From Alphaproteobacteria bacterium (lineage in GTDB: Bacteria; Pseudomonadota; Alphaproteobacteria; Micavibrionales; Micavibrionaceae): DNA of 64,000 bases. A program made the translations under genes and the position numbers. Numbering within the stretch: position 1 is the first letter of the stretch; each line of letters begins with the position of its first letter. The notes under the pieces were generated by a model. The model did not search any database and was not told where the DNA came from. It saw only the letters and a list, made by a program, of their open reading frames with translations. Shown one piece after another: positions 26,909 through 35,476 of this stretch. Location: NCBI GenBank assembly GCA_030427385.1, contig JAUHWR010000001.1:868001-932000 (forward strand). Direction: 5' to 3'.

Positions 26909-27046
26909 TTATAGTGTTCGATCTTCCATCTCATAGATGCCATCAATGCCTTGAATGCCTTGCGATAGGGCGTTATAAACATCTTTAACATCTTGTGTTG
27001 GGTTTCTTAAAGCGGCAATATCAAACTCTTGTGTTGTAATACTCAT
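26909..27046 (-). CDS. Small acidic protein (45 residues), unknown function
   Basis: I place the start at the ATG at 27046, which has a GGGAG ribosome-binding site 6-7 bases upstream; an earlier in-frame ATG at 27094 lies within the promoter. The product begins MSITTQEFDIAAL, contains TQDVKDVYNALSQG and ends in MEDRTL. It is acidic and has no signal peptide or membrane segment. Its own promoter, ribosome-binding site and short length suggest a genuine monocistronic small gene. Family not recognised. Confidence 0.55.
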   Translation of the reverse strand: MSITTQEFDIAALRNPTQDVKDVYNALSQGIQGIDGIYEMEDRTL

Positions 27047-27065
27047 TATGCATCTCCCTGTATTA

Positions 27066-27094
27066 AATATAATCATAAAGGCAAATACTTTCAA
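27066..27094 (-). promoter_or_regulatory. Promoter of the 45-residue small gene
   Basis: On the minus strand TTGAAA (27089-27094) and TATATT (27066-27071) are exactly 17 bases apart, 19 bases before the small gene's ATG. Confidence 0.5.
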
Positions 27095-27171
27095 AAGTCT
27101 TATACAATGAAATAAAATAGAAATAACTTTAATCTGTACATTATTCGTCCTATTTATTATATATATACCCC

Positions 27172-27597
27172 ATGTTAAAATTATCCAAGCTCGCGGACTA
27201 CGCTATTGTTATAATTAGCTCTTTAAACCACCATAAAGATGAGCTGGTATCTGCCTCTGTACTTGCAGGTGATGCGCGCTTACCAGAGCCCACAGTTGCC
27301 AAGGTTTTAAAATTGCTGGCGGCGGATAACATCGTTGCCTCCATCCGCGGCGTAAAAGGCGGCTATAAGCTTTCGCGCCCCTTGGACCAAATTAGTATTA
27401 AAGACATCATCACAGCACTTGATGGGCCCATCGCTTTAACGGCTTGCGTTGAAGACTCGGGCGATGGGTGTGAATTATCATCTTATTGTGCTATGCATGG
27501 GCGTTGGGATAGTGTCAATAAAGCCATCAAGCAAGCGCTTGAAGATGTCAGCGTTGCCAGCATGATCGAAAAACAGCCCGCAAAAAAGAGAGCATAA
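27172..27597 (+). CDS. Rrf2-family Fe-S regulator of the suf operon
   Basis: The 141-residue protein has the Rrf2 winged helix starting MLKLSKLADYAIVI and the wing IRGVKGGYKLSRP. Three Cys around residues 92-107 (ACVEDSGDGCELSSYC) should bind a [2Fe-2S] cluster. In this family (SUF-system regulators) the cluster state controls the operon. It leads the suf genes, 3 bases before sufB. It has no ribosome-binding site; AT-rich TATTATATATATA lies within 5-17 bases of the ATG, which fits a leaderless transcript and possible autoregulation at the promoter. Confidence 0.92.
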   Translation: MLKLSKLADYAIVIISSLNHHKDELVSASVLAGDARLPEPTVAKVLKLLAADNIVASIRGVKGGYKLSRPLDQISIKDIITALDGPIALTACVEDSGDGCELSSYCAMHGRWDSVNKAIKQALEDVSVASMIEKQPAKKRA

Positions 27598-27600
27598 AAT

Positions 27601-29073
27601 ATGTCATCAATTGAAGCAGAAACCATTGAACAGGTTGCCGCGCTCGAAAAATATAGCGCCGGCTTCTCCACAGATATTGAATCGGATATGGCGCCGAAAG
27701 GTTTAAATGAGGATATCATTCGCTTTATCTCCGCCAAAAAAAACGAGCCCGAATGGCTGCTATCATGGCGATTAAAAGCCTATGAACGCTGGCTAAAAAT
27801 GCCTGAACCACAATGGGGTAAATTAAAATTTCCTGACATTGATTATCAAGATGCCTATTATTACGCCGCGCCTAAATCGCAAGATCGTCCGAAATCTCTG
27901 GATGAAATCGATCCGAAAATTCTAGAGACGTACAAAAAACTGGGCATTCCTTTGCGTGAACAAGAAATTTTAGCTGGGATTGAAGGTACACAAAACGCCG
28001 TTGCTGTTGATGTGGTTTTTGATTCTGTCTCGGTTGCCACAACCTTCCGCAAAAAATTAAAAGAAGCCGGCGTTATTTTCTGCTCTATCAGTGAAGCTAT
28101 CAAGGATCATCCTGAGCTTGTGCGTAAATATATGGGCTCGGTTGTGCCATATTCTGATAATAAACATGCCTGTCTAAATTCCGCCGTATTTACTGATGGC
28201 TCATTTGTCTATATCCCCGAAGGCGTCCGTTGCCCCATGGAATTATCAACTTATTTCCGTATTAACCAGATAAATACAGGACAATTTGAGCGCACATTAA
28301 TTATTGCCGAAAAGGGGGCGTACGTGTCTTATTTAGAGGGCTGTACGGCTCCTATGCGTGATGAAAACCAAATGCATGCGGCAGTGGTTGAATTAATTGC
28401 TCACGAAGATGCCGAAATTAAATACTCAACCGTACAAAACTGGTATCCAGGCGATGAAAATGGCAAAGGCGGCGTTTATAATTTCGTAACCAAACGTGCC
28501 CTGTGTGAAGGCCGCAATGCAAAAGTTTCATGGACACAAGTTGAAACGGGCTCTGCAATTACATGGAAATACCCTTCCTGTATTTTAAAAGGCGACAACA
28601 GCCAAGGCGAATTTTACTCAGTCGCCATCACCAATAATTACCAGCAGGCCGATACTGGCACGAAAATGATTCATATCGGCAAAAATACCAAAAGCCGGAT
28701 CATCTCAAAAACAATTAGCGCCGGTCACTCCGATAGCACGTACAGGGGATTGGTCAAAATGATGCCCGCCGCAGAAAATGGCCGTAACTTCACCCAATGC
28801 GACAGCTTGCTTATTGGCGATCAATGCGGCGCACATACCGTACCCTATATCGAAAGTAAAAATGCCTCTGCTATGTTGGAACATGAAGCGACCACCTCTA
28901 AAATCGGCGAAGACCAGCTATTTTACTGCCAACAGCGCGGCATGAACGAAGAAGAAGCCGTCGCCCTTATCGTCAATGGATTCTGCAAAGAAGTCCTCCA
29001 AAACCTCCCCATGGAATTCGCCGTTGAGGCGCAAAAATTAGTAGGTATTAGCTTGGAGGGGAGTGTTGGGTAA
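27601..29073 (+). CDS. sufB: Fe-S cluster assembly scaffold protein SufB
   Basis: SufB is the scaffold of the SufBCD complex on which Fe-S clusters form, acting with the SufC ATPase and sulfur from SufS. The 490 residues have the family core with [21 protein letters not shown] (about 200-220), the beta-helix with [20 protein letters not shown] (Cys near 249) and [20 protein letters not shown] near the end. An AGAGAG ribosome-binding site lies 8 bases upstream. A small ORF begins inside its stop region. Confidence 0.98.
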   Translation: MSSIEAETIEQVAALEKYSAGFSTDIESDMAPKGLNEDIIRFISAKKNEPEWLLSWRLKAYERWLKMPEPQWGKLKFPDIDYQDAYYYAAPKSQDRPKSLDEIDPKILETYKKLGIPLREQEILAGIEGTQNAVAVDVVFDSVSVATTFRKKLKEAGVIFCSISEAIKDHPELVRKYMGSVVPYSDNKHACLNSAVFTDGSFVYIPEGVRCPMELSTYFRINQINTGQFERTLIIAEKGAYVSYLEGCTAPMRDENQMHAAVVELIAHEDAEIKYSTVQNWYPGDENGKGGVYNFVTKRALCEGRNAKVSWTQVETGSAITWKYPSCILKGDNSQGEFYSVAITNNYQQADTGTKMIHIGKNTKSRIISKTISAGHSDSTYRGLVKMMPAAENGRNFTQCDSLLIGDQCGAHTVPYIESKNASAMLEHEATTSKIGEDQLFYCQQRGMNEEEAVALIVNGFCKEVLQNLPMEFAVEAQKLVGISLEGSVG

Positions 29074-29266
29074 AAATATAAAACTTAAAACCAAAGATTA
29101 TAAAAAAAGGACATTTTTTTTAAATAAAACAACGCAAAAATTAATTGCTATAGTCTTAGCTTTGCTGTTTGCTTTTGGCTTAATTCTTACTTATTTACAA
29201 GGTGATTTTGATCATGGGTATAGCGAACCAAGGTACACCAGAATGGCAAGACTGTTAATTTTTTAA
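29066..29266 (+). CDS. Mini membrane protein ORF between sufB and the GNAT gene
   Basis: A 66-residue ORF could start at the TTG at 29066, 6 bases after GGAGG, overlapping the sufB stop by 8 bases. The product is Lys-rich at its start and has one hydrophobic helix (about 24-44, [21 protein letters not shown]) followed by a short polar tail. The well-placed Shine-Dalgarno sequence and single membrane helix make it plausible; the rare start codon and lack of a recognised family keep confidence low. Confidence 0.4.
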   Translation: MGKNIKLKTKDYKKRTFFLNKTTQKLIAIVLALLFAFGLILTYLQGDFDHGYSEPRYTRMARLLIF

Positions 29267-29344
29267 AAATATAGATGTATAGTTAAATGAAATACATAAA
29301 CACGTATATGAAATTGGAAATTATATTTTGGAGTTACTCAACAC

Positions 29345-29902
29345 ATGCCTCTTAAATTCGTAAAACCTTCACTGGAATTTATGCCTTCTTTTATCGACAC
29401 ATTAAAGGAAGGCAATTTTTCGCATATGGCATTGAATAATTTCGGAGATAAACCCGCCGAGGAAGTTGAAAGCGATCCGCAGGCTTATCTCGACTATTTA
29501 AATGATAAATCACCTAGAAACGTAAATACGCCCGATGGAAAAACACATACTTTTAAGGATCACTATATAATATGGACTATTGATGAGAATAACCGTTTTA
29601 TTGCCGGCATATCATTCCGTTTTGATGATAATGAATTAATCAATAAATATTGCGGCCATTTCGGAATGAGCGTACGCCCCTCACTTCTTAACAAAGGATA
29701 TGGAGTAAAAGCTGCATTGGGAATGGTAGAATTTGCAATAAACGAAGCAAGAAAAAGAGACCTTACGAAACTTCTCGCAAGTGCCAATATAGACAATTCT
29801 GCGTCTTGGCGCCTGCTTGAACATTTGAACGGAAAATTAATTTTAGAACATGCCCCTTATAAGGAATGGGGAAAAGTAAAACTTTATGAATTGGATATAT
29901 AA
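29345..29902 (+). CDS. GNAT-family N-acetyltransferase inserted in the suf operon
   Basis: The 185-residue protein shows the GNAT fold: an N-terminal strand-helix unit, the central strand YCGHFGMSVRPSLLNKGYGVKAALGMV, where the pyrophosphate loop (Q/R-x-x-G-x-G/A) is replaced by LLNKGYG, and a late SANIDNSASWRLLEHL in the acetyl-CoA region. It may acetylate a small molecule or a protein terminus. It lies between sufB and sufC, ending directly before the sufC ATG (TAA then ATG), so it is part of the operon. An insertion at this position is unusual. Confidence 0.85.
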   Translation: MPLKFVKPSLEFMPSFIDTLKEGNFSHMALNNFGDKPAEEVESDPQAYLDYLNDKSPRNVNTPDGKTHTFKDHYIIWTIDENNRFIAGISFRFDDNELINKYCGHFGMSVRPSLLNKGYGVKAALGMVEFAINEARKRDLTKLLASANIDNSASWRLLEHLNGKLILEHAPYKEWGKVKLYELDI

Positions 29903-30652
29903 ATGCTAAAAATCAATAACCTACACGCAAACATAGACGACACCAAAATCCTAAAAGGTATTTCGCTTGAAATTCCGGACGGGGAGGTCCATGCGATTAT
30001 GGGGCCGAACGGGTCTGGAAAATCTACGCTATCCTACGTTTTGGCGGGGCGTGAGGATTATGAGGTTACCGAAGGTTCCATTGCGCTTGATGGCATTGAT
30101 ATGTTGGAATTATCGCCGGAGGAACGCGCCGCAGCAGGAATCTTTCTTGCCTTTCAATATCCCGTTGAGATTCCGGGCGTACAGGGGACAACTTTTTTAA
30201 AAACAGCCCTCAATGCGATCCGCAAGCAACGCGGAGAGAGCGAATTAGACGCACTGGATTTTTTAAAATTGATGAAGCAAAAAACCAAAAACCTAGGGAT
30301 TTCCGATGAAATGCTTAAACGCGCCGTTAATGTTGGCTTTTCGGGGGGAGAGAAAAAACGTAATGAAGTCTTACAAATGGCGATGCTCGATCCTAAATTC
30401 TGCGTTTTGGATGAAACCGACAGTGGCTTAGACATTGATGCGCTTAAAATTGTAGCGGATGGGGTAAATGCTATGCGCGCCGAAAACCGTTCTTTTCTTG
30501 TAATTACGCATTATCAAAGACTGCTTGATTACATCAAGCCCGATAAAGTGCATGTACTAGCAAAAGGACGTATTGTTAAATCAGGCGGCCCTGAACTTGC
30601 CCATGAGCTAGAAGAAAAAGGCTATGCAGAGTTCCTGCAGGAGGCGGCATAA
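29903..30652 (+). CDS. sufC: Fe-S cluster assembly ATPase SufC
   Basis: SufC is the ABC-type ATPase that drives conformational change in SufBCD. The 249 residues have Walker A GPNGSGKST (residues 34-42), the Q-loop FQYPVEIPG, the signature SGGEKKRNE (about 150) and Walker B CVLDETDSGLD, and the H-loop in VITHYQRLLDYI. It starts immediately after the GNAT stop and overlaps sufD by one base. Confidence 0.98.
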   Translation: MLKINNLHANIDDTKILKGISLEIPDGEVHAIMGPNGSGKSTLSYVLAGREDYEVTEGSIALDGIDMLELSPEERAAAGIFLAFQYPVEIPGVQGTTFLKTALNAIRKQRGESELDALDFLKLMKQKTKNLGISDEMLKRAVNVGFSGGEKKRNEVLQMAMLDPKFCVLDETDSGLDIDALKIVADGVNAMRAENRSFLVITHYQRLLDYIKPDKVHVLAKGRIVKSGGPELAHELEEKGYAEFLQEAA

Positions 30653-31878
30653 TGGCACAGCCAACCCCTATTAAAAAAGATCATAAATTGGATGACTATA
30701 ATATTGCAACTAACTGTAATAGCTCATTTAATGCCGCCTTACCTGAATGGTTGAAATCAGCACGTTTAAATGCGTACACAGACGTACAACAATCAGGATT
30801 ACCGACCCCGAAATGGGAAAGATTTAAATATACTAACGTTGCCCAATCCATAAAAAATAAAAACCTGTCTTATGCACCAGCAGACATCAGCACTGAAAGG
30901 GATCTAAATTTCGTTACTGATTTGACAAGTAACTTAAATGCGCTTCCTGATTGGGCGAAAAGCTTTCTATCATCCGCTCCCGCCGGACAAGAAAAGTATC
31001 AAGATATGGCTCTGTGGGACATTAATAGCGCGTTATTTGAAAACGGCCTGATAGTAAACATCCTCGCACATTCTGATCAAGACAAGCCTTTAAATTTGAC
31101 CATTAAAGGGCGTAATGGATGTCACACCCAACCAAGATTTTTGATCAATGCCGGTGAAAATTCCCATTTCACGATAAATGAAACCCATGAGGGTGAAGGG
31201 GATTTTTGGCATAATGGCGTCACCCAAATTCATGTTGGCAAAAATGCGACGCTCCGTCATTATCGTTTTCAATCAAACCCAGACAATGCCGTTCATACGC
31301 AAAATACCGCAGTGACCATTGAAGAAGGCGGTACGTATGAGTGTTTCACCATGACGATGGGGAGCGGGCTTAGCCGAAATCAAATTCATGTAAGTATTAT
31401 CGGCAGCCATGCCGAATGTATTTTAAATGGGATCAATCTGTTAAAACATGAACAAATTGGTGATACCACCATCACAATTGAGCATAAAGCGCCCAATTGC
31501 ACATCTCACCAAAATTACCGCAGCGTTTTGAATGACCAATCCAACGGTATTTTTCAAGGAAAAGTACACGTACATCAAATCGCACAGAAAACTGATGGCT
31601 ATCAAAAATCTGATACTTTACTACTATCCGATACTGCGCAAATGAATACCAAACCAGAGCTGGAAATTTATGCCGATGATGTCAAATGCTCGCATGGTAC
31701 GACAACCGGCAAGCTTGAGGATACGCCGCTCTTTTATTTAAGATCACGCGGCATACCGGAAGATGAAGCCCGCGCCTTGTTAATTCAATCTTTCCTAGGG
31801 GATATCACCGAGCGGATCAGCGACGAACATATCCGTGAGATGGCAATTAATCAGGTAATTTCATGGCTAAAAGCTTAA
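30652..31878 (+). CDS. sufD: Fe-S cluster assembly protein SufD
   Basis: SufD pairs with SufB in the SufBCD scaffold and is important for iron entry. The 408-residue sequence has the beta-helix core (INAGENSHFTINETHEGEGD, then HNGVTQIHVGKNATLRHYRF) and the family end YADDVKCSHGTTTGKLEDTPLFYLRSRGIPEDEARALL, with the conserved His in KCSHG. A GGAGG site overlaps the sufC stop, and the ATG overlaps it by one base (TAATG). The end overlaps sufS by 16 bases. Confidence 0.97.
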   Translation: MAQPTPIKKDHKLDDYNIATNCNSSFNAALPEWLKSARLNAYTDVQQSGLPTPKWERFKYTNVAQSIKNKNLSYAPADISTERDLNFVTDLTSNLNALPDWAKSFLSSAPAGQEKYQDMALWDINSALFENGLIVNILAHSDQDKPLNLTIKGRNGCHTQPRFLINAGENSHFTINETHEGEGDFWHNGVTQIHVGKNATLRHYRFQSNPDNAVHTQNTAVTIEEGGTYECFTMTMGSGLSRNQIHVSIIGSHAECILNGINLLKHEQIGDTTITIEHKAPNCTSHQNYRSVLNDQSNGIFQGKVHVHQIAQKTDGYQKSDTLLLSDTAQMNTKPELEIYADDVKCSHGTTTGKLEDTPLFYLRSRGIPEDEARALLIQSFLGDITERISDEHIREMAINQVISWLKA

Positions 31879-33110
31879 ACATGACCACGATTCAAAACCA
31901 TGACTGGCGAGATGACTTCCCAATTATGCGTACAAGTATGAATGGACAGCCGTTAATTTATCTTGATACCGCATCTTCGGCACAAAAACCGCAGGCTGTA
32001 ATTGATAAAATGACGCAAGTCATGGAAACAAATTATTCCAATATTCACAGAGGGTTATATGCTATTTCTCAGAATATAACTGAAGAATATGAATTCGTAA
32101 GATTAAAAATCAAAAATTTTCTAAATATACCAGATACTTACAGCATTATATTTACCCGAAATACGACAGAGGCAATCAATCTAGTCGCGCAGAGTTTCGG
32201 CCGTACGTTCTTGCAGGATGGAGATGAAATCATCCTATCCAGTCTGGAACATCATGCCAATATAGTTCCGTGGCAATTATTGAAAAATTACAATGACTTA
32301 AAAATTAAACCTATACCATTGCTTCAAGATAATACGCTTGATATTGAAGCGTACGCGTCTCTCTTAACAAAAAAGACGAAAATCATTGCGATCAATCATA
32401 TTTCCAATAGTCTTGGAAACATCAATAAAATAAATGATATCATATCATTAGCGAGAAATTTTAATCCTGAAATTAAAGTTATTATCGATGGATCGCAAGC
32501 TGTCGTTCATAGTCGAGTAAACTTAACAGAAATTGACGCTGACTTTTATGCTTTTACAGGGCACAAAATTTATGGGCCGAGCGGGGTAGGTGTTTTAATT
32601 GGAAAGACAGATTTACTTAATCAGATGCCGCCATATCAAGGCGGCGGTGATATGATTGAAACGGTCGGCTTTGATCATTCCACATACAAGCAAGCACCAT
32701 TTAAATTTGAGGCAGGTACACCCGCAATAACTGAGGTCATTGGCCTTGGTGCGGCGATTGATTATTTAAGTGGCATTGGAATGGATAACATTGCCGCCCA
32801 TGAACAAACTTTACTTAAGTATGCGACGCAACAAATAAAGGAAATTGACGGTATTACCATTTATGGCGATATCAGTGAAAAAGCAGCCATTATTTCTTTT
32901 ACAGCGGAATGGGCGCATATCTCTGATATTGCAATGATACTCGATCAATGCGGCGTTGCTGTGCGCTCAGGTCATCATTGCTGTATGCCATTGATGAAAA
33001 TACTTGGCATTGAGGGTACTGTACGTGCTTCATTCGGCTTGTATAATACCCATAACGATATAGATATATTTATTAAATCACTCAAAAAAGCAAAGAAGCT
33101 CCTCGCATGA
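31863..33110 (+). CDS. sufS: Cysteine desulfurase SufS
   Basis: SufS is the PLP enzyme that takes sulfur from cysteine for cluster building. The 415 residues have the family start DFPIMRTSMNGQPLIYLDTAS, the PLP Lys in FTGHKIYGPSG (about 228) and the active-site Cys loop SGHHCCMPLM (about 371), where the usual HHCAQP reads HHCCMP. No sufE or sufU partner is seen nearby. It overlaps sufD by 16 bases and the next gene by 4 (ATGA). The gene is AT-richer than sufB or sufC. Confidence 0.97.
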   Translation: MAKSLNMTTIQNHDWRDDFPIMRTSMNGQPLIYLDTASSAQKPQAVIDKMTQVMETNYSNIHRGLYAISQNITEEYEFVRLKIKNFLNIPDTYSIIFTRNTTEAINLVAQSFGRTFLQDGDEIILSSLEHHANIVPWQLLKNYNDLKIKPIPLLQDNTLDIEAYASLLTKKTKIIAINHISNSLGNINKINDIISLARNFNPEIKVIIDGSQAVVHSRVNLTEIDADFYAFTGHKIYGPSGVGVLIGKTDLLNQMPPYQGGGDMIETVGFDHSTYKQAPFKFEAGTPAITEVIGLGAAIDYLSGIGMDNIAAHEQTLLKYATQQIKEIDGITIYGDISEKAAIISFTAEWAHISDIAMILDQCGVAVRSGHHCCMPLMKILGIEGTVRASFGLYNTHNDIDIFIKSLKKAKKLLA

Positions 33111-33550
33111 AACAAGTCGCTGATGAAGAAATGGTCAAGAACGCCGTGGGCGAAGAGGAATATGATTCCCTTGCCGAACCGCCGAATTTAGAGGCACCAC
33201 GCGATCACCCCATGTGGCTCTCGGTGCAGAAAGCGCTGAAAGATATTTATGACCCCGAAATTCCGGTTAATATTTATGAGCTAGGTTTGATTTATCTGGT
33301 GGATATTCAAGATAGCAAAGAAAACCATCAGGAAGAGGGGAAGGGCGCGGCGGTGCATGATGTGTACGTGCGCATGTCTTTAACCTCTCCAGGGTGCCCT
33401 GTGGCGCAGGAAATGCCGGGATGGGTGCAGGCAGAGATCTTCTCGATTGATGGCATAGGTCAGGTTGATGTTGATATTATCTGGGATCCGACTTGGGATC
33501 CCTCTTTTATGGCAGAGACCGCCAAATTACAGTTAAACATGTTTACGTGA
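33107..33550 (+). CDS. SufT-like DUF59 (MIP18) family protein
   Basis: The 147-residue protein carries the DUF59 domain (residues 37-145) with YDPEIPVNIYELGLIYLVDI and the Cys-containing SLTSPGCPVAQEMPGWVQAE. Such proteins take part in Fe-S assembly or delivery in bacteria (SufT). The first 35 residues are acidic and less conserved. It overlaps sufS by 4 bases (ATGA) and precedes the A-type carrier, as is common in alphaproteobacterial suf operons. Confidence 0.92.
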   Translation: MKQVADEEMVKNAVGEEEYDSLAEPPNLEAPRDHPMWLSVQKALKDIYDPEIPVNIYELGLIYLVDIQDSKENHQEEGKGAAVHDVYVRMSLTSPGCPVAQEMPGWVQAEIFSIDGIGQVDVDIIWDPTWDPSFMAETAKLQLNMFT

Positions 33551-33563
33551 GCAAATAATAACC

Positions 33564-33893
33564 ATGATTCCCCCAATTACTATCACCGACAAAGCCAAAG
33601 CAGCCATTGCCACGCGTATGGAGTCGGCACCGGCCGGCACTATTGGCTTGCGCCTGCATGTTAAACCGACAGGATGTTCCGGCAATTCATATGCGATGGA
33701 ATATGTCAGCACAGATGATGACATTAGCACCGATGATGTATTTGAAGGGCTGTATATTGCCAAAACCCTGTCTTGGATGATGTTTGGTATGGAAATTGAC
33801 TATGCGAGCGATGATCTGGGCAATGAAGCCTTCCAATTTAAAAACCCCAATGAAAAAGGCCGTTGCGGTTGCGGAGAATCATTTCAAGTTTAA
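33564..33893 (+). CDS. A-type Fe-S cluster carrier (SufA/IscA family)
   Basis: The 109-residue protein has the HesB/IscA fold: ITDKAKAAIATRM at the start, GLRLHVKPTGCSGNSYAMEYV with the first Cys (about 41), and the C-terminal CGCGESF pair. These three Cys hold a [2Fe-2S] or [4Fe-4S] cluster for transfer to apoproteins. It is the last gene of the suf operon. A parS site begins 3 bases after the stop codon. Confidence 0.93.
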   Translation: MIPPITITDKAKAAIATRMESAPAGTIGLRLHVKPTGCSGNSYAMEYVSTDDDISTDDVFEGLYIAKTLSWMMFGMEIDYASDDLGNEAFQFKNPNEKGRCGCGESFQV

Positions 33894-33895
33894 AA

Positions 33896-33911
33896 TGTTT
33901 CACGTGAAACA
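33896..33911. other. parS: parS centromere site (perfect 16-bp ParB palindrome)
   Basis: TGTTTCACGTGAAACA matches the universal bacterial parS consensus at all 16 positions. It lies 3 bases past the suf operon, in non-coding DNA. ParB is expected to load here and spread; parS sites normally lie close to the replication origin. No parA or parB gene is within the window. Confidence 0.9.
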
Positions 33912-34017
33912 TATCGTGAACAAATTAAAAAGTTTTATATACTTAAGCTTTTATAAGATAAAAGTTTTTGTATAGGTTTTGGTCTGCCATTCATTCACAA
34001 TGCAATATACAGGCAAC

Positions 34018-34040
34018 AAAAAAGGGCGTGTAAACGCCCT
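34018..34040 (-). terminator. Intrinsic terminator of the 34-35 kb minus-strand cassette
   Basis: On the minus strand AGGGCGT and ACGCCCT (34034-34040 with 34023-34029) form a perfect 7-bp stem with a 4-base loop, followed by T5 and GTT. It ends the unit 35416-34067 and shields it from the parS region. Confidence 0.75.
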
Positions 34041-34066
34041 GATTTAAATGATTTAGCATTAGAAGT

Positions 34067-34188
34067 CTAAAATCCAGGACTAGGTGTACTTTTATTTTCT
34101 AGACCTAAGTCCAAACTGTTATTAGATCCATATACATCTTTTAATACTGAAAGTTCATCTGATAAACTTGTAACTGATAGTGCCATAT
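34067..34188 (-). CDS. Mini-gene with in-phase A-AAA-AAG slippery site (27 or 40 residues)
   Basis: An ATG at 34188 follows a GAGGG ribosome-binding site by 7 bases. The zero frame gives MALSVTSLSDELSVLKKM and stops after 27 residues (stop at 34105). A heptamer A AAA AAG lies in phase at 34144-34138; a -1 slip there continues as DVYGSNNSLDLGLE and on to a stop at 34067, giving 40 residues. The same pattern would arise from a lost base. It is the last gene of an unknown cassette, followed by a terminator. Function unknown. Confidence 0.4.
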
Positions 34189-34213
34189 TATATCCCTCGT
34201 TTTAAGTTACACT

Positions 34214-34828
34214 TTATTTTGCTTCTTTAAGAGCTTTAAAGTAGATCTCTCTGGCTTTTTCCTCTCCCAAAGCGTTGACCTGTACGTTATATAAATCTTC
34301 GTAGCCAAAAGCTTTAATTGCTTTTTTCACTTCATCAGAATATACATTTTCCAGATCTATTCCTATTTTACACATGTACGCTATCTTGTCAAGGAATTTT
34401 GTATGCGCTTTATTGGCGCGCTCCAAAGGATCCGCGTCGGGAGGCGGAATTTTAATTCCCATTAAGGATTGCTCTATTTCACGTAATGCGCCCCCCAATT
34501 CCAGAATTTGAGTCATATATGGCTCTGTCTGATCAGGCTCGGCAGCTAAGAAAATATCTAAAGAAGGGGTTGTAGCACTTTGTAATTTCTTGCTTTTTAT
34601 AAAATGGAACTTTACTTTATTTTCATCAGCAAGATCCAAAAGGCGCGCGCCATTTTCACTTTCGCGTAGCATCGCCTTCATTTTATTTAAGAGAGGTTCG
34701 GCATCTTTAATAGTATAAAAATGTTCCTTAGACTGTAATTCCACATGCCCAAACGATCCGGTCAGGGAGGAATAGGGAGAATCATTTGATTCTTTTTTAT
34801 CAAGGTTGTTCGGCGGTTGTTCGGTCAT
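34214..34828 (-). CDS. Hypothetical acidic helical protein, cassette gene B
   Basis: The 204-residue product has a polar, Ser/Asn-rich start (1-35), then a helical core with KDAEPLLNKMKAMLRESENGARLLDLADENKVKFHF. A second strand-helix unit follows (SLDIFLAAEPDQTEPYMTQI, then LELGGALREIEQSL), and a helical C-terminus. The core layout slightly recalls small metallopeptidase-like domains, but there is no HExxH, so no function is claimed. No signal peptide. It begins 6 bases after the 194-residue gene and is followed by the mini-gene, in one operon. Confidence 0.65.
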   Translation of the reverse strand: MTEQPPNNLDKKESNDSPYSSLTGSFGHVELQSKEHFYTIKDAEPLLNKMKAMLRESENGARLLDLADENKVKFHFIKSKKLQSATTPSLDIFLAAEPDQTEPYMTQILELGGALREIEQSLMGIKIPPPDADPLERANKAHTKFLDKIAYMCKIGIDLENVYSDEVKKAIKAFGYEDLYNVQVNALGEEKAREIYFKALKEAK

Positions 34829-34834
34829 ATCGCT

Positions 34835-35416
34835 TTAATAATCGGTTGTTGAATCTTGGTTAACTCTATTATGTAGTCCTTGCATAGACATTTTTGTATC
34901 TGTGATTGAGACAGCGCCATCTTTTGTTACGCTGATCGTTGCTGTCATGATGCTACCATCAAAATATAGTGGCACCTGTATAATAAAAGCGCTTTTATCG
35001 CTATCATAATACACATCTGTATCTTCGGGAAATTCTTCAAGAATGTGATATTGATCACGATCCCCCAGAATATTAATCTCGCCCACATCCATCTTAACAA
35101 AAATCAAATAAAAATCGAGATATGGCAGCACTGTTTCTTCGTTTAAAATCAGATTTTTTTCTGAATTAAAAAATTTGATGGCGTCAAAATCACCGTTTAA
35201 ATAGCTATAATTTTCGCCATCCCCAATATAAAACAACGAAAAAGCCGGTAATGTGGCGTAATTCGTCAGGCGATAAAGGTTTGTCGCCCTGTAAAATGGT
35301 AAATTGCGCATGCGCGCTTCTGTCGTTGCCGGAACAAACAAATTACCTAGACCGGCGGTTTTTACCGCTTCGATCATAAATCCGGTTTTTTGTTTGTCCA
35401 ATATTTGCCAAGTCAT
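34835..35416 (-). CDS. Hypothetical beta-rich protein, cassette gene A
   Basis: I place the start at the ATG at 35416; a TTG five codons earlier is also in frame. The 193-residue product begins MTWQILDKQKTGFMIE, is rich in Tyr, Phe and Asp, and looks mostly beta (YSYLNGDFDAIKFF, then AFIIQVPLYFDGSIMTATISV). It has no signal peptide, membrane segment or known motif. It leads an unrecognised three-gene minus-strand unit next to parS. The upstream gap to dusA is 60 bases. Confidence 0.65.
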   Translation of the reverse strand: MTWQILDKQKTGFMIEAVKTAGLGNLFVPATTEARMRNLPFYRATNLYRLTNYATLPAFSLFYIGDGENYSYLNGDFDAIKFFNSEKNLILNEETVLPYLDFYLIFVKMDVGEINILGDRDQYHILEEFPEDTDVYYDSDKSAFIIQVPLYFDGSIMTATISVTKDGAVSITDTKMSMQGLHNRVNQDSTTDY

Positions 35417-35476
35417 ATAGGAATCCCACAATAATATTCTTTCGTTAAGATAGTGATAATTTGATCGCGGGACAAG

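Noticed and set aside
33894-33975. Short ORF reading through the parS site
   Set aside because: Its sequence is fully explained by the parS palindrome and AT-rich gap, and it has no ribosome-binding site.
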